Part shown: positions 50,523 through 58,988 of the stretch, one piece after another
Numbering within the stretch: position 1 is the first letter of the stretch
Layout: every line of letters starts with the position of its first letter
NCBI RefSeq assembly: GCF_030651915.1
Contig: NZ_JAUSBV010000008.1
Span: 409,385 to 473,384, forward strand
Direction: 5' to 3'
DNA: 64,000 nt
Source of the DNA: Parvibaculum sp.
GTDB lineage: Bacteria > Pseudomonadota > Alphaproteobacteria > Parvibaculales > Parvibaculaceae
Position numbers and translations under genes: made by a program
The notes under the pieces: generated by a model
What the model was told of the DNA's origin: nothing
The model's input: only the letters and a program-made list of their open reading frames with translations
The model's database searches: none

Positions 50523-51776
50523 TCAGTAAATCGTTGCCTGCACAATCGCTTTCAGCCGTTCGATGATCGAGAACTCATCCTCGATGAAATCGCTGTCGAT
50601 CCACCATTCCTCGACCTCGGCGCGCACACGGCCGATCTCCGGACCTTCGGGCACGCCCGAGGCCTTGATCATCTCGCCGGTCAGCGGCAACACCGGCCGC
50701 TCCCAGCTATCGGCCATGGCGAGCAGCGCCCGCCACTGGAAAGCGTTGTGGCCGCGCTTGTCGTCGGCCCAGCCGAGCGAAACGCGATCCTTGAAGAGCT
50801 CGATACCCATTGTGTAGAGCGCGCGGCGCACCTCGCGCATCGACAGGTAGCAGACGATCCTGGTGGTGTCGGTCAGCATGCGCGTCAGCCGGTCGCGCTC
50901 GCGGTTGGAAAGACGCAGGCGCGCCGCCAGCGCCGCGACGCCGGCCGCATCGAGATCGAGCATCGAACCGAGACGCAGCACCGGATCGGCCTCACGCAGG
51001 AACAACTGCGTCGCCTCGATTTCAACCAACTTCTCGAAACGGTCCAGACGCGTTGCCTCGGGCAGCACGATCGACAGAAGACCGGTCGCCGCCATCTGCC
51101 GGAACGCGGCCGCGCCGTTATCGGCTGCCGCAATTTTCAGCAACTCGTCGCGCACCCGCTCGCCCGAGAGCTGCTTCAGGCCCTCGCCTTCCCCGGCACA
51201 GGCGCGCAAACCCGCCGGATCGGGTTCGCCCTTGCCGTACCAGGCATGAAAGCGGAAGAAGCGCAGAATGCGCAGATAGTCCTCGCGGATGCGCTCATGC
51301 GGATCGCCGATGAAGCGGATGCGCCGCGCCGCGATGTCGGCGCGCGCGCCCAGTGGATCGTGGATCGTGCCGTCGGCATCGCAATAAAGCGCATTGATGG
51401 TGAAATCGCGCCGCTTCGCGTCGGTCAGCCAATCGCCGGTGAAAGCGACATCGGCGCGGCGGCCGTCGGTCTTGACATCGGCCCGGAGCGTCGTGATTTC
51501 GACACGGCGGTTCGCGGTCACGGCCGTTATCGTGCCGTGATCGATACCGGTCGGCACCGTCTTGATGCCCTTGGCGCCAAGCAGCGCCATGACGCGCTCG
51601 GGCGTTTCGGAGGTGGCGATGTCGACATCGGAAACCGGCTCGCCCATCAGCGCGTTGCGCACGCATCCGCCGACGAAGCGCGCGACGCCGCCATCGGCCG
51701 CCAGCGCCGCCAGCACCGCCTTTGTGTCGGGCGCGTTGAGCCATTCGGCCCGGACCAGTTGTTTCTCGGCATTCAT
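50523..51776 (-). CDS. cca: CCA-adding tRNA nucleotidyltransferase
   Basis: A 417-residue class II nucleotidyltransferase adding or repairing the tRNA 3'-CCA. Catalytic head 'ARFVGGCVRNALMGEPVSDVDIATSETPE' (DxD), then 'VEITTLRADVKTDGRRADVAFTGDWLTDAKRRDFTINALYCDADG' with the RRD motif, and 'DYLRILRFFRFHAWYGKGEPD'. The C-terminal half is helical. It lies with NUDIX and DUF1285 genes on the minus strand, the usual alphaproteobacterial grouping. Confidence 0.94.
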   Translation of the reverse strand: MNAEKQLVRAEWLNAPDTKAVLAALAADGGVARFVGGCVRNALMGEPVSDVDIATSETPERVMALLGAKGIKTVPTGIDHGTITAVTANRRVEITTLRADVKTDGRRADVAFTGDWLTDAKRRDFTINALYCDADGTIHDPLGARADIAARRIRFIGDPHERIREDYLRILRFFRFHAWYGKGEPDPAGLRACAGEGEGLKQLSGERVRDELLKIAAADNGAAAFRQMAATGLLSIVLPEATRLDRFEKLVEIEATQLFLREADPVLRLGSMLDLDAAGVAALAARLRLSNRERDRLTRMLTDTTRIVCYLSMREVRRALYTMGIELFKDRVSLGWADDKRGHNAFQWRALLAMADSWERPVLPLTGEMIKASGVPEGPEIGRVRAEVEEWWIDSDFIEDEFSIIERLKAIVQATIY

Positions 51777-51851
51777 CCTGCGTCGCTCCGCAAATTCTTT
51801 TCATGTCCCGCAGATATAGGATGCGCGGGCCCGCCTGTCTGCCCCGGCGTT

Positions 51852-52511
51852 TCAGCCCGCCTCGGCACCATAAAGGCGGTCATACATGTTTTTCAGCATC
51901 CCGGCCGTCGCCCCCCAGATGTAATGGCCATTATAGGGCATCGCGTAATATTCGCGCCGCTTGCCCCGCCAGACGGCACTGTGGCGCTGGTGATTGGCCG
52001 GATCCATCAGGAAGCCGAGCGGTACCTCGAAAGCCTCCGCCACCTCATGCGGCGAGATCGTCAGGCTGAAGCCCGGCGTGACGAAGGCCACCACCGGCAG
52101 GATGCGGAAGCCGGTGCCGGTTTCGTAGGCGTCGAGATAACCGGCGACGCTGACATGGGACCGGTCGAGCCCGACTTCTTCCTCGGCCTCGCGCAAGGCG
52201 GCCTCGGCCGGGGTTTCGCCGGGATCGATCTTGCCGCCGGGAAAGGCGACCTGGCCCGAATGGGTGCCCAGATGCTCGGCGCGCCGCGTCAGCAGCACAT
52301 GCGGCCCGTGCAGATGCTCGATGACCGGCACCAGCACGGCGGCGGCACGCAAGCTCGGCCGCTCCTCGGGCTCGACCCAGACATTTTCGTTGAGGTCGTG
52401 GTCACCCCGGAGGCGGCGGCCAGGAATGCCTTCGGGCGCCAGCAGGGCGCTGACGGGCGGCGGCTCCCGGTCGGTGCGGGAAAGAATGCGGGTGCGATAG
52501 TTAGTTGACAA
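51852..52511 (-). CDS. NUDIX hydrolase, CoA pyrophosphatase type
   Basis: A ~219-residue hydrolase with the full Nudix box 'GGKIDPGETPAEAALREAEEEVGL' pattern (G-x5-E-x7-REAxEE-x-G) preceded by 'RRAEHLGTHSGQVAFPGG', the UPF0035-type signature of CoA pyrophosphatases. The start is unusual: no ATG is available and the best candidate is TTG at 52511, with a weak 'acgag' upstream, right where the toxin-antitoxin promoter begins. The original start may have been altered when the TA pair was inserted. Confidence 0.88.
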   Translation of the reverse strand: MSTNYRTRILSRTDREPPPVSALLAPEGIPGRRLRGDHDLNENVWVEPEERPSLRAAAVLVPVIEHLHGPHVLLTRRAEHLGTHSGQVAFPGGKIDPGETPAEAALREAEEEVGLDRSHVSVAGYLDAYETGTGFRILPVVAFVTPGFSLTISPHEVAEAFEVPLGFLMDPANHQRHSAVWRGKRREYYAMPYNGHYIWGATAGMLKNMYDRLYGAEAG

Positions 52512-52535
52512 TGAACAACTCGTATGACATATAAT
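52505..52535 (+). promoter_or_regulatory. Candidate promoter of the toxin-antitoxin operon
   Basis: TTGACA (52505-52510) and TATAAT (52530-52535), both perfect hexamers but 19 bp apart rather than 17. The -35 overlaps the presumed TTG start of the divergent NUDIX gene. The operator-like dyad begins at the end of the -10. Confidence 0.55.
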
Positions 52536-52560
52536 TTGTTCACAACCTATATGAACAAAT
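52534..52560. promoter_or_regulatory. Operator-like dyad of the toxin-antitoxin operon
   Basis: Perfect 9-bp arms ATTTGTTCA (52534-52542) and TGAACAAAT (52552-52560) with a 9-bp spacer, centred about one helical turn after the -10. Position and symmetry fit autorepression by the AbrB-type antitoxin. A further 'tgaacaa' half-site lies at 52512-52518. Confidence 0.65.
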
Positions 52561-52582
52561 ATCTCCAGCGAGGAGACCGGCG

Positions 52583-53050
52583 ATGACAGAAGCTAACATG
52601 GATAGGATGGAGGCAATCACGAAGGGGCTTCCGACCAAATCCGCGAAGATCAGAGCTCTGACAGATGCAGGCGGCTTTAGCCGACGTCAGATAGCCGATT
52701 TTCTTGGGACAATCCCCCAGCATGTCCGCAATGTTCAGGTGCAGACCACGAGGAAAGCGGAAGCCCTGCCCCAATCGACCCATGTCGAGGTGGGCGCCGG
52801 CGGTCGCGTTGTGATTCCCGCATCCGTCAGGGAAGCCATGGGCATAAAGGAGGGCGACCGGCTCGTCGCGCGCTTCGCGGACGGCGAACTCAAACTGATG
52901 AGCAAGCAACTCGCCTTGCAGCGCGCGCAGGAAGTTGTCCGCAAACTTGTTCCTGCTGGTGTGAGTCTGGTCGACGAACTGATCGCCGACCGTCGCCGCG
53001 AAGCGGCTGAGGAAATGACCGACACGCGAAAGGCAGGCAAGAATGGCTGA
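52583..53050 (+). CDS. AbrB/SpoVT-family antitoxin with N-terminal HTH
   Basis: A 155-residue protein. An N-terminal region with helix-turn-helix character ('GGFSRRQIADFLGTIPQHVRN', ~30-50) precedes a swapped-hairpin AbrB domain, 'HVEVGAGGRVVIPASVREAM' then 'GIKEGDRLVARFADGELKLMS' (~65-108). The C-terminal helices ('LVDELIADRRREAAEE') would wrap the toxin. 'gaggagaccggcg' is the ribosome-binding site. It overlaps the PIN toxin gene by 8 bp. The extra HTH is longer than in usual VapB proteins. Confidence 0.88.
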   Translation: MTEANMDRMEAITKGLPTKSAKIRALTDAGGFSRRQIADFLGTIPQHVRNVQVQTTRKAEALPQSTHVEVGAGGRVVIPASVREAMGIKEGDRLVARFADGELKLMSKQLALQRAQEVVRKLVPAGVSLVDELIADRRREAAEEMTDTRKAGKNG

Positions 53051-53426
53051 GGTGGTTCTGGATGCATCCGTGCTGCTTGTCTCAATACTGCGGGAGCCGG
53101 GACACGAGAATATCGCGCCGCTTCTCGACCGCGCCAGAATGTCGAGCGTCAATCTTGCCGAAGTCGTGACCAAACTCACCGCATACGGCCTCTCGATCGA
53201 TGCGGTCCTCGATCTGGTTGACGATATGGAAATGCAAATTGAACCGCTCGACAAGGGACGCGCCGTCGCAACAGGCTTGCTGACAAACAAGACATCCAGG
53301 GCGGGACTGTCGCTCGGCGACCGCGCCTGCCTATCGCTCGCCGGAGAACTGGGGCTGACGGCAGTGACCGCCGATAAGGCGTGGGCCAAGGTCGATGTCG
53401 GCGTCGAGGTGCAGACAATCCGCTGA
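53043..53426 (+). CDS. VapC-type PIN-domain toxin
   Basis: A 127-residue PIN ribonuclease. Four acidic metal ligands are in place: Asp in 'VVLDASVLLV', Glu in 'SVNLAEVVTKL', Asp in 'LSLGDRACLSLA' and Asp in 'AVTADKAWAK'. Such toxins cut tRNA or rRNA when released from their antitoxin. It ends 9 bp before the stop of the convergent DUF1285 gene. Confidence 0.9.
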   Translation: MAEVVLDASVLLVSILREPGHENIAPLLDRARMSSVNLAEVVTKLTAYGLSIDAVLDLVDDMEMQIEPLDKGRAVATGLLTNKTSRAGLSLGDRACLSLAGELGLTAVTADKAWAKVDVGVEVQTIR

Positions 53427-53435
53427 CCGTCCGGC

Positions 53436-54071
53436 CTAGAACGCCATCTCCTCGGCCGGCATGAAGGGCCAGAAGGTGCCGCCAGACCAGACGCCGAACC
53501 AGCGCCGGCCCTCATGTTCCTCCTCGACGCCGAGTTCGACCAGATCGTAGAAGACGGCGCGGTTGATCAGCGCTTCAAGCCGCGCCCGCACATGGACATA
53601 AGGTGCCGGCTCGCCGGTTTCGGCGTCGATCACAAAACGCATCGGATGCTCGGCGCCGGCGGTCGCGTCGTCGCCGACATTGGTGGTGAAGGTCAGGACC
53701 TGGCCGCGACCCTCGCCCTCGACTTTCATGGCAACGGCCAGGAACGGTGCGTCATCGACCGTGATCCCGACCTTCTCGACCGGCGTGACCAGATAGTATT
53801 TCCCGTCCTCGTCATGCCGGAGCACGGTCGAAAACAGCCGCACCAGCCGCGCCCGGCCGATCGGCGTTCCCATGTAGTACCAGGTGCCGTCGCGGCCGAT
53901 GCGCATGTCGAGATCGCCGCAGAAGGGCGGGTTCCACTTGTGGACCGGCGGCAAGCCGCGCGCCTTTTTGCCCTCGGCCTCGGCAACGGCAAGGCCCTTC
54001 AACCCGCCCGGCGCGCCGCCGGCTTCGGATTTTTCAGGCTTCCCCGAGGTCTTTCCGGTCGCCCCGGCCAT
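53436..54071 (-). CDS. DUF1285 domain protein
   Basis: A 211-residue protein: a low-complexity N-terminus (~35 residues) then the DUF1285 core, '[63 protein letters not shown]' region with '[36 protein letters not shown]'. The fold is PH-like in known structures; function is unknown. ATG at 54071 follows 'gagaggatgagag'. It is divergent from moxR with 142 bp between. Confidence 0.88.
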   Translation of the reverse strand: MAGATGKTSGKPEKSEAGGAPGGLKGLAVAEAEGKKARGLPPVHKWNPPFCGDLDMRIGRDGTWYYMGTPIGRARLVRLFSTVLRHDEDGKYYLVTPVEKVGITVDDAPFLAVAMKVEGEGRGQVLTFTTNVGDDATAGAEHPMRFVIDAETGEPAPYVHVRARLEALINRAVFYDLVELGVEEEHEGRRWFGVWSGGTFWPFMPAEEMAF

Positions 54072-54213
54072 ATTTCTCTCATCCTCTCGACAACTTGCAT
54101 TCGATTTGCTGCCGCAAACCGGCGATTCCGGCCATATTATCGTCACGAACGCCCGCGCCAATGGCGGCCCGGCGCAAAGCGCGACATGCGGCACACACGG
54201 TATATGTAGGTCA

Positions 54214-55212
54214 ATGCAGACACTCAGTGAAGCCGGCGGCACTGCCGTCGAGGAAATCGAGGCCACCGGCGCAAAAATCGCGGCGGCGCGCGAGGCCATC
54301 GGCGAGGTCATTTACGGCCAGGAACAGGTGATCGACCAGACGCTGGTGACGGTGCTGGCCGGCGGCCACGCGCTGCTGGTCGGCGTGCCGGGCCTTGCGA
54401 AAACGCTGCTTGTCCACACGATGGGCCAGGTGCTGGGCCTGGACGACAAGCGCGTGCAGTTCACGCCCGACCTGATGCCCGCCGACATTCTGGGCTCGGA
54501 AGTGCTGGAAGAGAGCGGCCAGGGCCACCGGAGCTTCCGATTCATCAAGGGGCCGGTCTTCTGCCAGCTGCTGATGGCCGACGAAATCAACCGCGCCAGC
54601 CCCCGCACCCAGTCGGCGCTGCTGCAGGCGATGCAGGAAAAGCAGGTGACCGTGGCCGGCGTCCGATACGAATTGCCGGCGCCCTTCCATGTGCTGGCAA
54701 CGCAGAACCCGCTTGAGCAGGAAGGCACCTACCCGCTACCCGAGGCGCAGCTCGACCGCTTCCTGATGCAGGTTGATGTCGAGTACCCGAACCTCGAAGC
54801 CGAGCGCCGCATGCTGCTTGCAACGACCGGCGAGAAAGTCGTCTCTGCGCGCGCCGCCATGAGCGTCGAAGATCTGATGGCCGCACAGCGCCTGGTGCGC
54901 CGCGTGCCGGTGGGCGAGAGGGTCGTCAACGCCATTCTGGAACTGGTGCGCTCCGCACGGCCCGAAGAAGGCGCGTCGAGCGAAGTCGAGCGGCATGTCG
55001 CCTGGGGTCCGGGGCCGCGCGCCAGCCAGGCGCTGATGCTGGCGGTGCGCGCCCGCGCGTTGATCGACGGGCGCTTCTCACCCTCGATCGAAGACGTGAC
55101 GGCGCTCGCCGCACCCGTGTTGCGCCACCGCATGGCCCTGAATTTCTCGGCTCGGGCCGAAGGCGTCACGGTGTCGGGCGTGATCGACAGGCTCTGCCGC
55201 AATTTCGGCTGA
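54214..55212 (+). CDS. MoxR family AAA+ ATPase
   Basis: A 332-residue ATPase of the MoxR proper type. Walker A '[17 protein letters not shown]' (degenerate GVPGLAKT as usual), Walker B '[22 protein letters not shown]', sensor 1 '[26 protein letters not shown]' and the C-terminal lid. MoxR ATPases act as chaperones for VWA proteins, and three genes encoding such domains follow directly on the same strand. Confidence 0.95.
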   Translation: MQTLSEAGGTAVEEIEATGAKIAAAREAIGEVIYGQEQVIDQTLVTVLAGGHALLVGVPGLAKTLLVHTMGQVLGLDDKRVQFTPDLMPADILGSEVLEESGQGHRSFRFIKGPVFCQLLMADEINRASPRTQSALLQAMQEKQVTVAGVRYELPAPFHVLATQNPLEQEGTYPLPEAQLDRFLMQVDVEYPNLEAERRMLLATTGEKVVSARAAMSVEDLMAAQRLVRRVPVGERVVNAILELVRSARPEEGASSEVERHVAWGPGPRASQALMLAVRARALIDGRFSPSIEDVTALAAPVLRHRMALNFSARAEGVTVSGVIDRLCRNFG

Positions 55213-55218
55213 ATGTGA

Positions 55219-56172
55219 GTGAGAGCGATGCGCCTTCCCCGATCACCGGCTGCCCCATCGGGCGCGACCGGCCTGCGCGAGCAGGCCGAGGCGCTGGCCG
55301 AGGTCATGCCGCCCCTGGCGACGGAAGCCGAGCATGTCGCCTCGACGGTCGCACAAGGCGTCCACGGACGACGCCGCGTCGGCATGGGCGAAACCTTCTG
55401 GCAGTTCAGGCGCTTCCGCGAAGGCGACACGGCGTCCTCGGTCGACTGGCGGCATTCGGCCCGTTCGGCGCATCTCTTCGTGCGCGAGACGGAACGCGAA
55501 GCAGCCGAAAGCGTCTGGATCTGGCGCGACGGTTCGGCCTCGATGGACTACGCTTCCGACCTTGCCCCGTGCACAAAAAAGGATCGCGCAACCGTGCTGG
55601 CGCTGGCGCTCAGCTCGCTGCTGGTGCAAGGCGGCGAAAGCGTCGCCTTGCTGGGTGGTGGCTTCGCGCCAATGAACGGTCGCGCGGCGCAACGCCGGAT
55701 GGCCCATGCGCTGCTCGATGCGCCCGTTGACGGCGAAGCGATGAAGTTTGAAAGCCTGCCGCCACCCGAACATCTGCCGCGCTACGCGCAGATTGTTCTG
55801 ATCGGCGATTTTCTCGCGCCGGCCGATGACATCGTCGCCCGCATCAGGGGTTATGCGGCCGAGGGCGTGCGCGGCCACCTGATTCAGGTTCTCGATCCGG
55901 CGGAGGAAGACCTGCCGTTCTCGGGCCGGACGGAGTTCGAGGGCGTCGAGGAAGAGATGCGGTTGATGGTCGGGCGCGCACAAAATCTGCGCGAAGCCTA
56001 TCGCCAACGCCTCGATATTCACCGCAATCGCATCATGGACGTGACGCGACGGATCAATTTCACCTTTGCGACACACCGCACCGACCGTGTCCCGCAAACG
56101 GCGTTGCTGGCCCTTTACAGTGCCCTGTCCGGCGCCATCGAGGCACGCAAGCCGCCGCGTCCGGGCCTCTGA
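55219..56172 (+). CDS. DUF58 (VWA-like) protein
   Basis: A 317-residue cytoplasmic protein. 'GEGDTASSVDWRHSARSAHLFVRETEREAAESVWIWRDGSASM' shape is the DUF58 signature (R-x-F-R-x-GD, VDWRHSAR), ending in an MIDAS-like DGSAS. GTG at 55219 or ATG at 55228 are both possible starts. Second gene of the MoxR block. Confidence 0.92.
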   Translation: MRAMRLPRSPAAPSGATGLREQAEALAEVMPPLATEAEHVASTVAQGVHGRRRVGMGETFWQFRRFREGDTASSVDWRHSARSAHLFVRETEREAAESVWIWRDGSASMDYASDLAPCTKKDRATVLALALSSLLVQGGESVALLGGGFAPMNGRAAQRRMAHALLDAPVDGEAMKFESLPPPEHLPRYAQIVLIGDFLAPADDIVARIRGYAAEGVRGHLIQVLDPAEEDLPFSGRTEFEGVEEEMRLMVGRAQNLREAYRQRLDIHRNRIMDVTRRINFTFATHRTDRVPQTALLALYSALSGAIEARKPPRPGL

Positions 56173-56174
56173 TC

Positions 56175-58979
56175 ATGCTGCAACTCGGCCCCCTCGCCTT
56201 TGCCGCCCCGTGGATGCTCATCGGCCTCGCCACACTGCCAGCCATCTGGTGGCTGCTGCGCATCAGCCCGCCGCTGCCCAAGCGCGTCCGTTTTCCGGCG
56301 ATCCGGCTGCTGGCCGGCCTTGCCCGCGAGGAGGAGACGCCGGCGCATACACCGCTCTGGCTGCTGATTCTGCGCCTGACCATCGCGGCGCTGATTGTGC
56401 TGGCGCTGGCCGAACCGCTATGGAACCCGGCACAACGTATCGCGGGTTCGGGGCCGCTGCTGATTGTCGTTGACAATGGCTGGACCGCCGCCGCCCGCTG
56501 GAGCGATCGTCGCGCCACCATGGACGGATTGATTGCCGATGCCGGACGCAACAACCGGCCTGTTCTGATTGTCGGCACCGCGCCCACCGTCAGTGCGCCC
56601 GAACTCAATTTCGAAGCGGCCGACGATGCCGCCGCGCGCGCCCGCGCCATGCAGCCGCAGCCGATCGCGCCGGACAGAGCCGCGCTTGCGGCGCATCTCG
56701 AAGCCGCCACCACGCTCAATGCCAGCAACATCCGGATATTCTGGCTCGCCGACGGTATCGAGCATGGAGAAGGCGCCGCCTTTTCACGGCGCCTCGCGGC
56801 AATCGCCGGCGACAACGGAGTGACCTTGATCGAACCGTCAGCCGATTCGCGCGCTTTGGCGCTGCTGCCGCCGCAATCCGAAAGCAATGCACTTTCCACA
56901 ACAATCATCCGCACGGAACAAGGCAGCGGGGCTGCGGGCAGCGTTCGTGCATTGAACGGGGAAGGCAACATTCTCGGCGAGGCGACCTACAGCTTCGTGG
57001 CAGGCGAGACGCACGCCGAAGCCAAATTCGATCTGCCGCTGGAATTGCGGAACCGCATTGCCCGCCTCGAAATCGCCGGCGAGACATCGGCCGGCGCGGT
57101 CGTGTTGACCGACAGGAGCTGGCGGCGACACAGCGTCGGCATCGTCTCCGGCGCTTCGCAGGAGGAAGCACAGCCGCTCTTGTCGGACATTTATTTTCTG
57201 CGCCGCGCCATCGCGCCTTTTGCCGAACTGCGCGACGCCACCGGCGGCGAAGAGGGCCATATCGCGGCACTGCTCAACACGCCGCTATCGGTGCTCGTTC
57301 TGGCCGATCTGGGTACGCTGTCTGCCACCGACTATGAACGCGTTCGCCAATGGGTTGAGGCAGGCGGAATGCTGATCCGCTTTGCCGGACCCCGCCTTGC
57401 CGAGCAAAGCGACGATCTGGTGCCGGTGCCGCTCCGGAGCGGCGGCCGCGCCCTGGGCGGCGCCTTGTCATGGAGCGAGCCACAGCGCCTCGCACCCTTC
57501 GAACCCGGAAGTCCGTTCTACGGCATCGACATGCCCGACGACGTAACCGTCTCGCGGCAGGTGCTGGCCGAGCCCACGCCCGATCTCGACAGCCGGACAT
57601 GGGCGCAGCTTCAGGACGGCACACCGCTGGTCACGGCATCGAAGCGCGGCAACGGCACCATCGTGCTCTTTCATGTGACCGCCAACAGCGACTGGTCGAA
57701 TCTGGCGCTGTCCGGACTCTTCGTCGAAATGCTTCGGCGTACCGTCGCACTTTCGCAAGGTTTCGCGACCGCCACCGGTGAAGGATCCGAAGGGCCGCGC
57801 CGCGACTACGAATTGCTGAGCCCGGTTGCAACGCTGGACGGCTTTGGCCGCCTCGGCACCCCACCCGCGACGGCGATCGCCATTCGGGCGACCCAGTTCG
57901 ATGAGACCGTGCGCGGTCCCCGCCACCCGCCCGGCCTTTACGGTGCGGCCGACGCACCGCGCGCGTTGAACCTCGGAACACCGGCACCGTCGCTGATGCC
58001 GCTGATCGACACGCCCGGCGTCGCCGAGCGGCGCGGCTTTGTGGGCAATACCGAAATGCGCCTTGCGGCGCTCGCCTTGATGCTGGCGCTGGCGCTTGTG
58101 ATCCTCGACACCGTGGCCGCGCTCTGGATGACAGGTCTCTTCGAGGCCGAAAAGATCAGACGCCGCCGCTTTGCCACACGTATCCTGCCTGCACTTGCCG
58201 GCCTGATGCTGCTTCTTCCGGCTCCCGACGCGCATGCGCAGGACCGTGCGGACGAATTCGCTCTTGCAGCCTCACTCGAAACGCGGCTTGCCTGGGTAAT
58301 TACAGGCGATCGCGATGCCGATGCGGTCAGCGCGGCCGGACTTGCGGGCCTGAGCCGGATATTGCGTGCGCGCACGGCGTTCGAACCCGGCGAACCAATG
58401 GGCGTCGACATTCTGCGCGACGAGCTCGCGTTCTTCCCGGTCCTTTACTGGCCGATGACCGTGAGCCAGGAAAACCTGCCGCCGGAGGCTCTGGCGAAGA
58501 TCGATACTTATATGAAGAACGGCGGCACCATTCTGTTCGACACCCGCGATCAGGACCGGGCCATCGTCGGAACGCTGACACCCGGCACGATGACGCTGCG
58601 CCGCCTGCTCGGCCAACTCGATCTGCCGGCCATCGAACCTGTGTCCGCCGATCACGTGCTGACCAAGTCCTTCTACCTGATGCACAACTTTCCCGGCCGT
58701 TGGGACGGCGGCCAGATCTGGGTCGAAGCCACCTCCGGCGGCAACGCGGGCCGAACCAATGACGGCGTGTCGACTGTCGTCGTCGGCTCCAACGACTACG
58801 CGGCCGCCTGGGCGCGCAACGCAGCGGGCCGACCGCTCTACCCGGTCAGCCCCGGCGGCGAACGTCAGCGCGAAATGGCCGACCGGTTCGGCGTCAACCT
58901 CGTGATGTATGCGCTGACCGGCAACTACAAGTCCGATCAGGTGCATGTGCCGGCCCTTCTCGAGCGTCTCGGTCAGTAG
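56175..58979 (+). CDS. BatA-N and DUF4159 membrane protein
   Basis: A 934-residue protein. The N-terminal ~80 residues have the BatA-type two-helix anchor ('FAAPWMLIGLATLPAIWWLLRI', 'LWLLILRLTIAALIVLALAEPLW'), then a large VWA-like/periplasmic part, a helix at ~635-655 ('LALMLALALVILDTVAALWM'), another at ~672-690 ('ILPALAGLMLLLPAPDAHA'), and the DUF4159 domain (~705-934) with 'ELAFFPVLYWPMTV', 'GGTILFDTRDQD' and 'LVMYALTGNYKSDQVHVPALLERL'. Conserved next to MoxR/DUF58 in Alphaproteobacteria. Starts 2 bp after the DUF58 stop. Confidence 0.9.
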   Translation: MLQLGPLAFAAPWMLIGLATLPAIWWLLRISPPLPKRVRFPAIRLLAGLAREEETPAHTPLWLLILRLTIAALIVLALAEPLWNPAQRIAGSGPLLIVVDNGWTAAARWSDRRATMDGLIADAGRNNRPVLIVGTAPTVSAPELNFEAADDAAARARAMQPQPIAPDRAALAAHLEAATTLNASNIRIFWLADGIEHGEGAAFSRRLAAIAGDNGVTLIEPSADSRALALLPPQSESNALSTTIIRTEQGSGAAGSVRALNGEGNILGEATYSFVAGETHAEAKFDLPLELRNRIARLEIAGETSAGAVVLTDRSWRRHSVGIVSGASQEEAQPLLSDIYFLRRAIAPFAELRDATGGEEGHIAALLNTPLSVLVLADLGTLSATDYERVRQWVEAGGMLIRFAGPRLAEQSDDLVPVPLRSGGRALGGALSWSEPQRLAPFEPGSPFYGIDMPDDVTVSRQVLAEPTPDLDSRTWAQLQDGTPLVTASKRGNGTIVLFHVTANSDWSNLALSGLFVEMLRRTVALSQGFATATGEGSEGPRRDYELLSPVATLDGFGRLGTPPATAIAIRATQFDETVRGPRHPPGLYGAADAPRALNLGTPAPSLMPLIDTPGVAERRGFVGNTEMRLAALALMLALALVILDTVAALWMTGLFEAEKIRRRRFATRILPALAGLMLLLPAPDAHAQDRADEFALAASLETRLAWVITGDRDADAVSAAGLAGLSRILRARTAFEPGEPMGVDILRDELAFFPVLYWPMTVSQENLPPEALAKIDTYMKNGGTILFDTRDQDRAIVGTLTPGTMTLRRLLGQLDLPAIEPVSADHVLTKSFYLMHNFPGRWDGGQIWVEATSGGNAGRTNDGVSTVVVGSNDYAAAWARNAAGRPLYPVSPGGERQREMADRFGVNLVMYALTGNYKSDQVHVPALLERLGQ

Positions 58980-58988
58980 GGGGCACAG

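Noticed and set aside
50748..52508. 586-codon plus-strand open frame
   Set aside because: Antisense to cca and NUDIX, which both carry full catalytic motifs.
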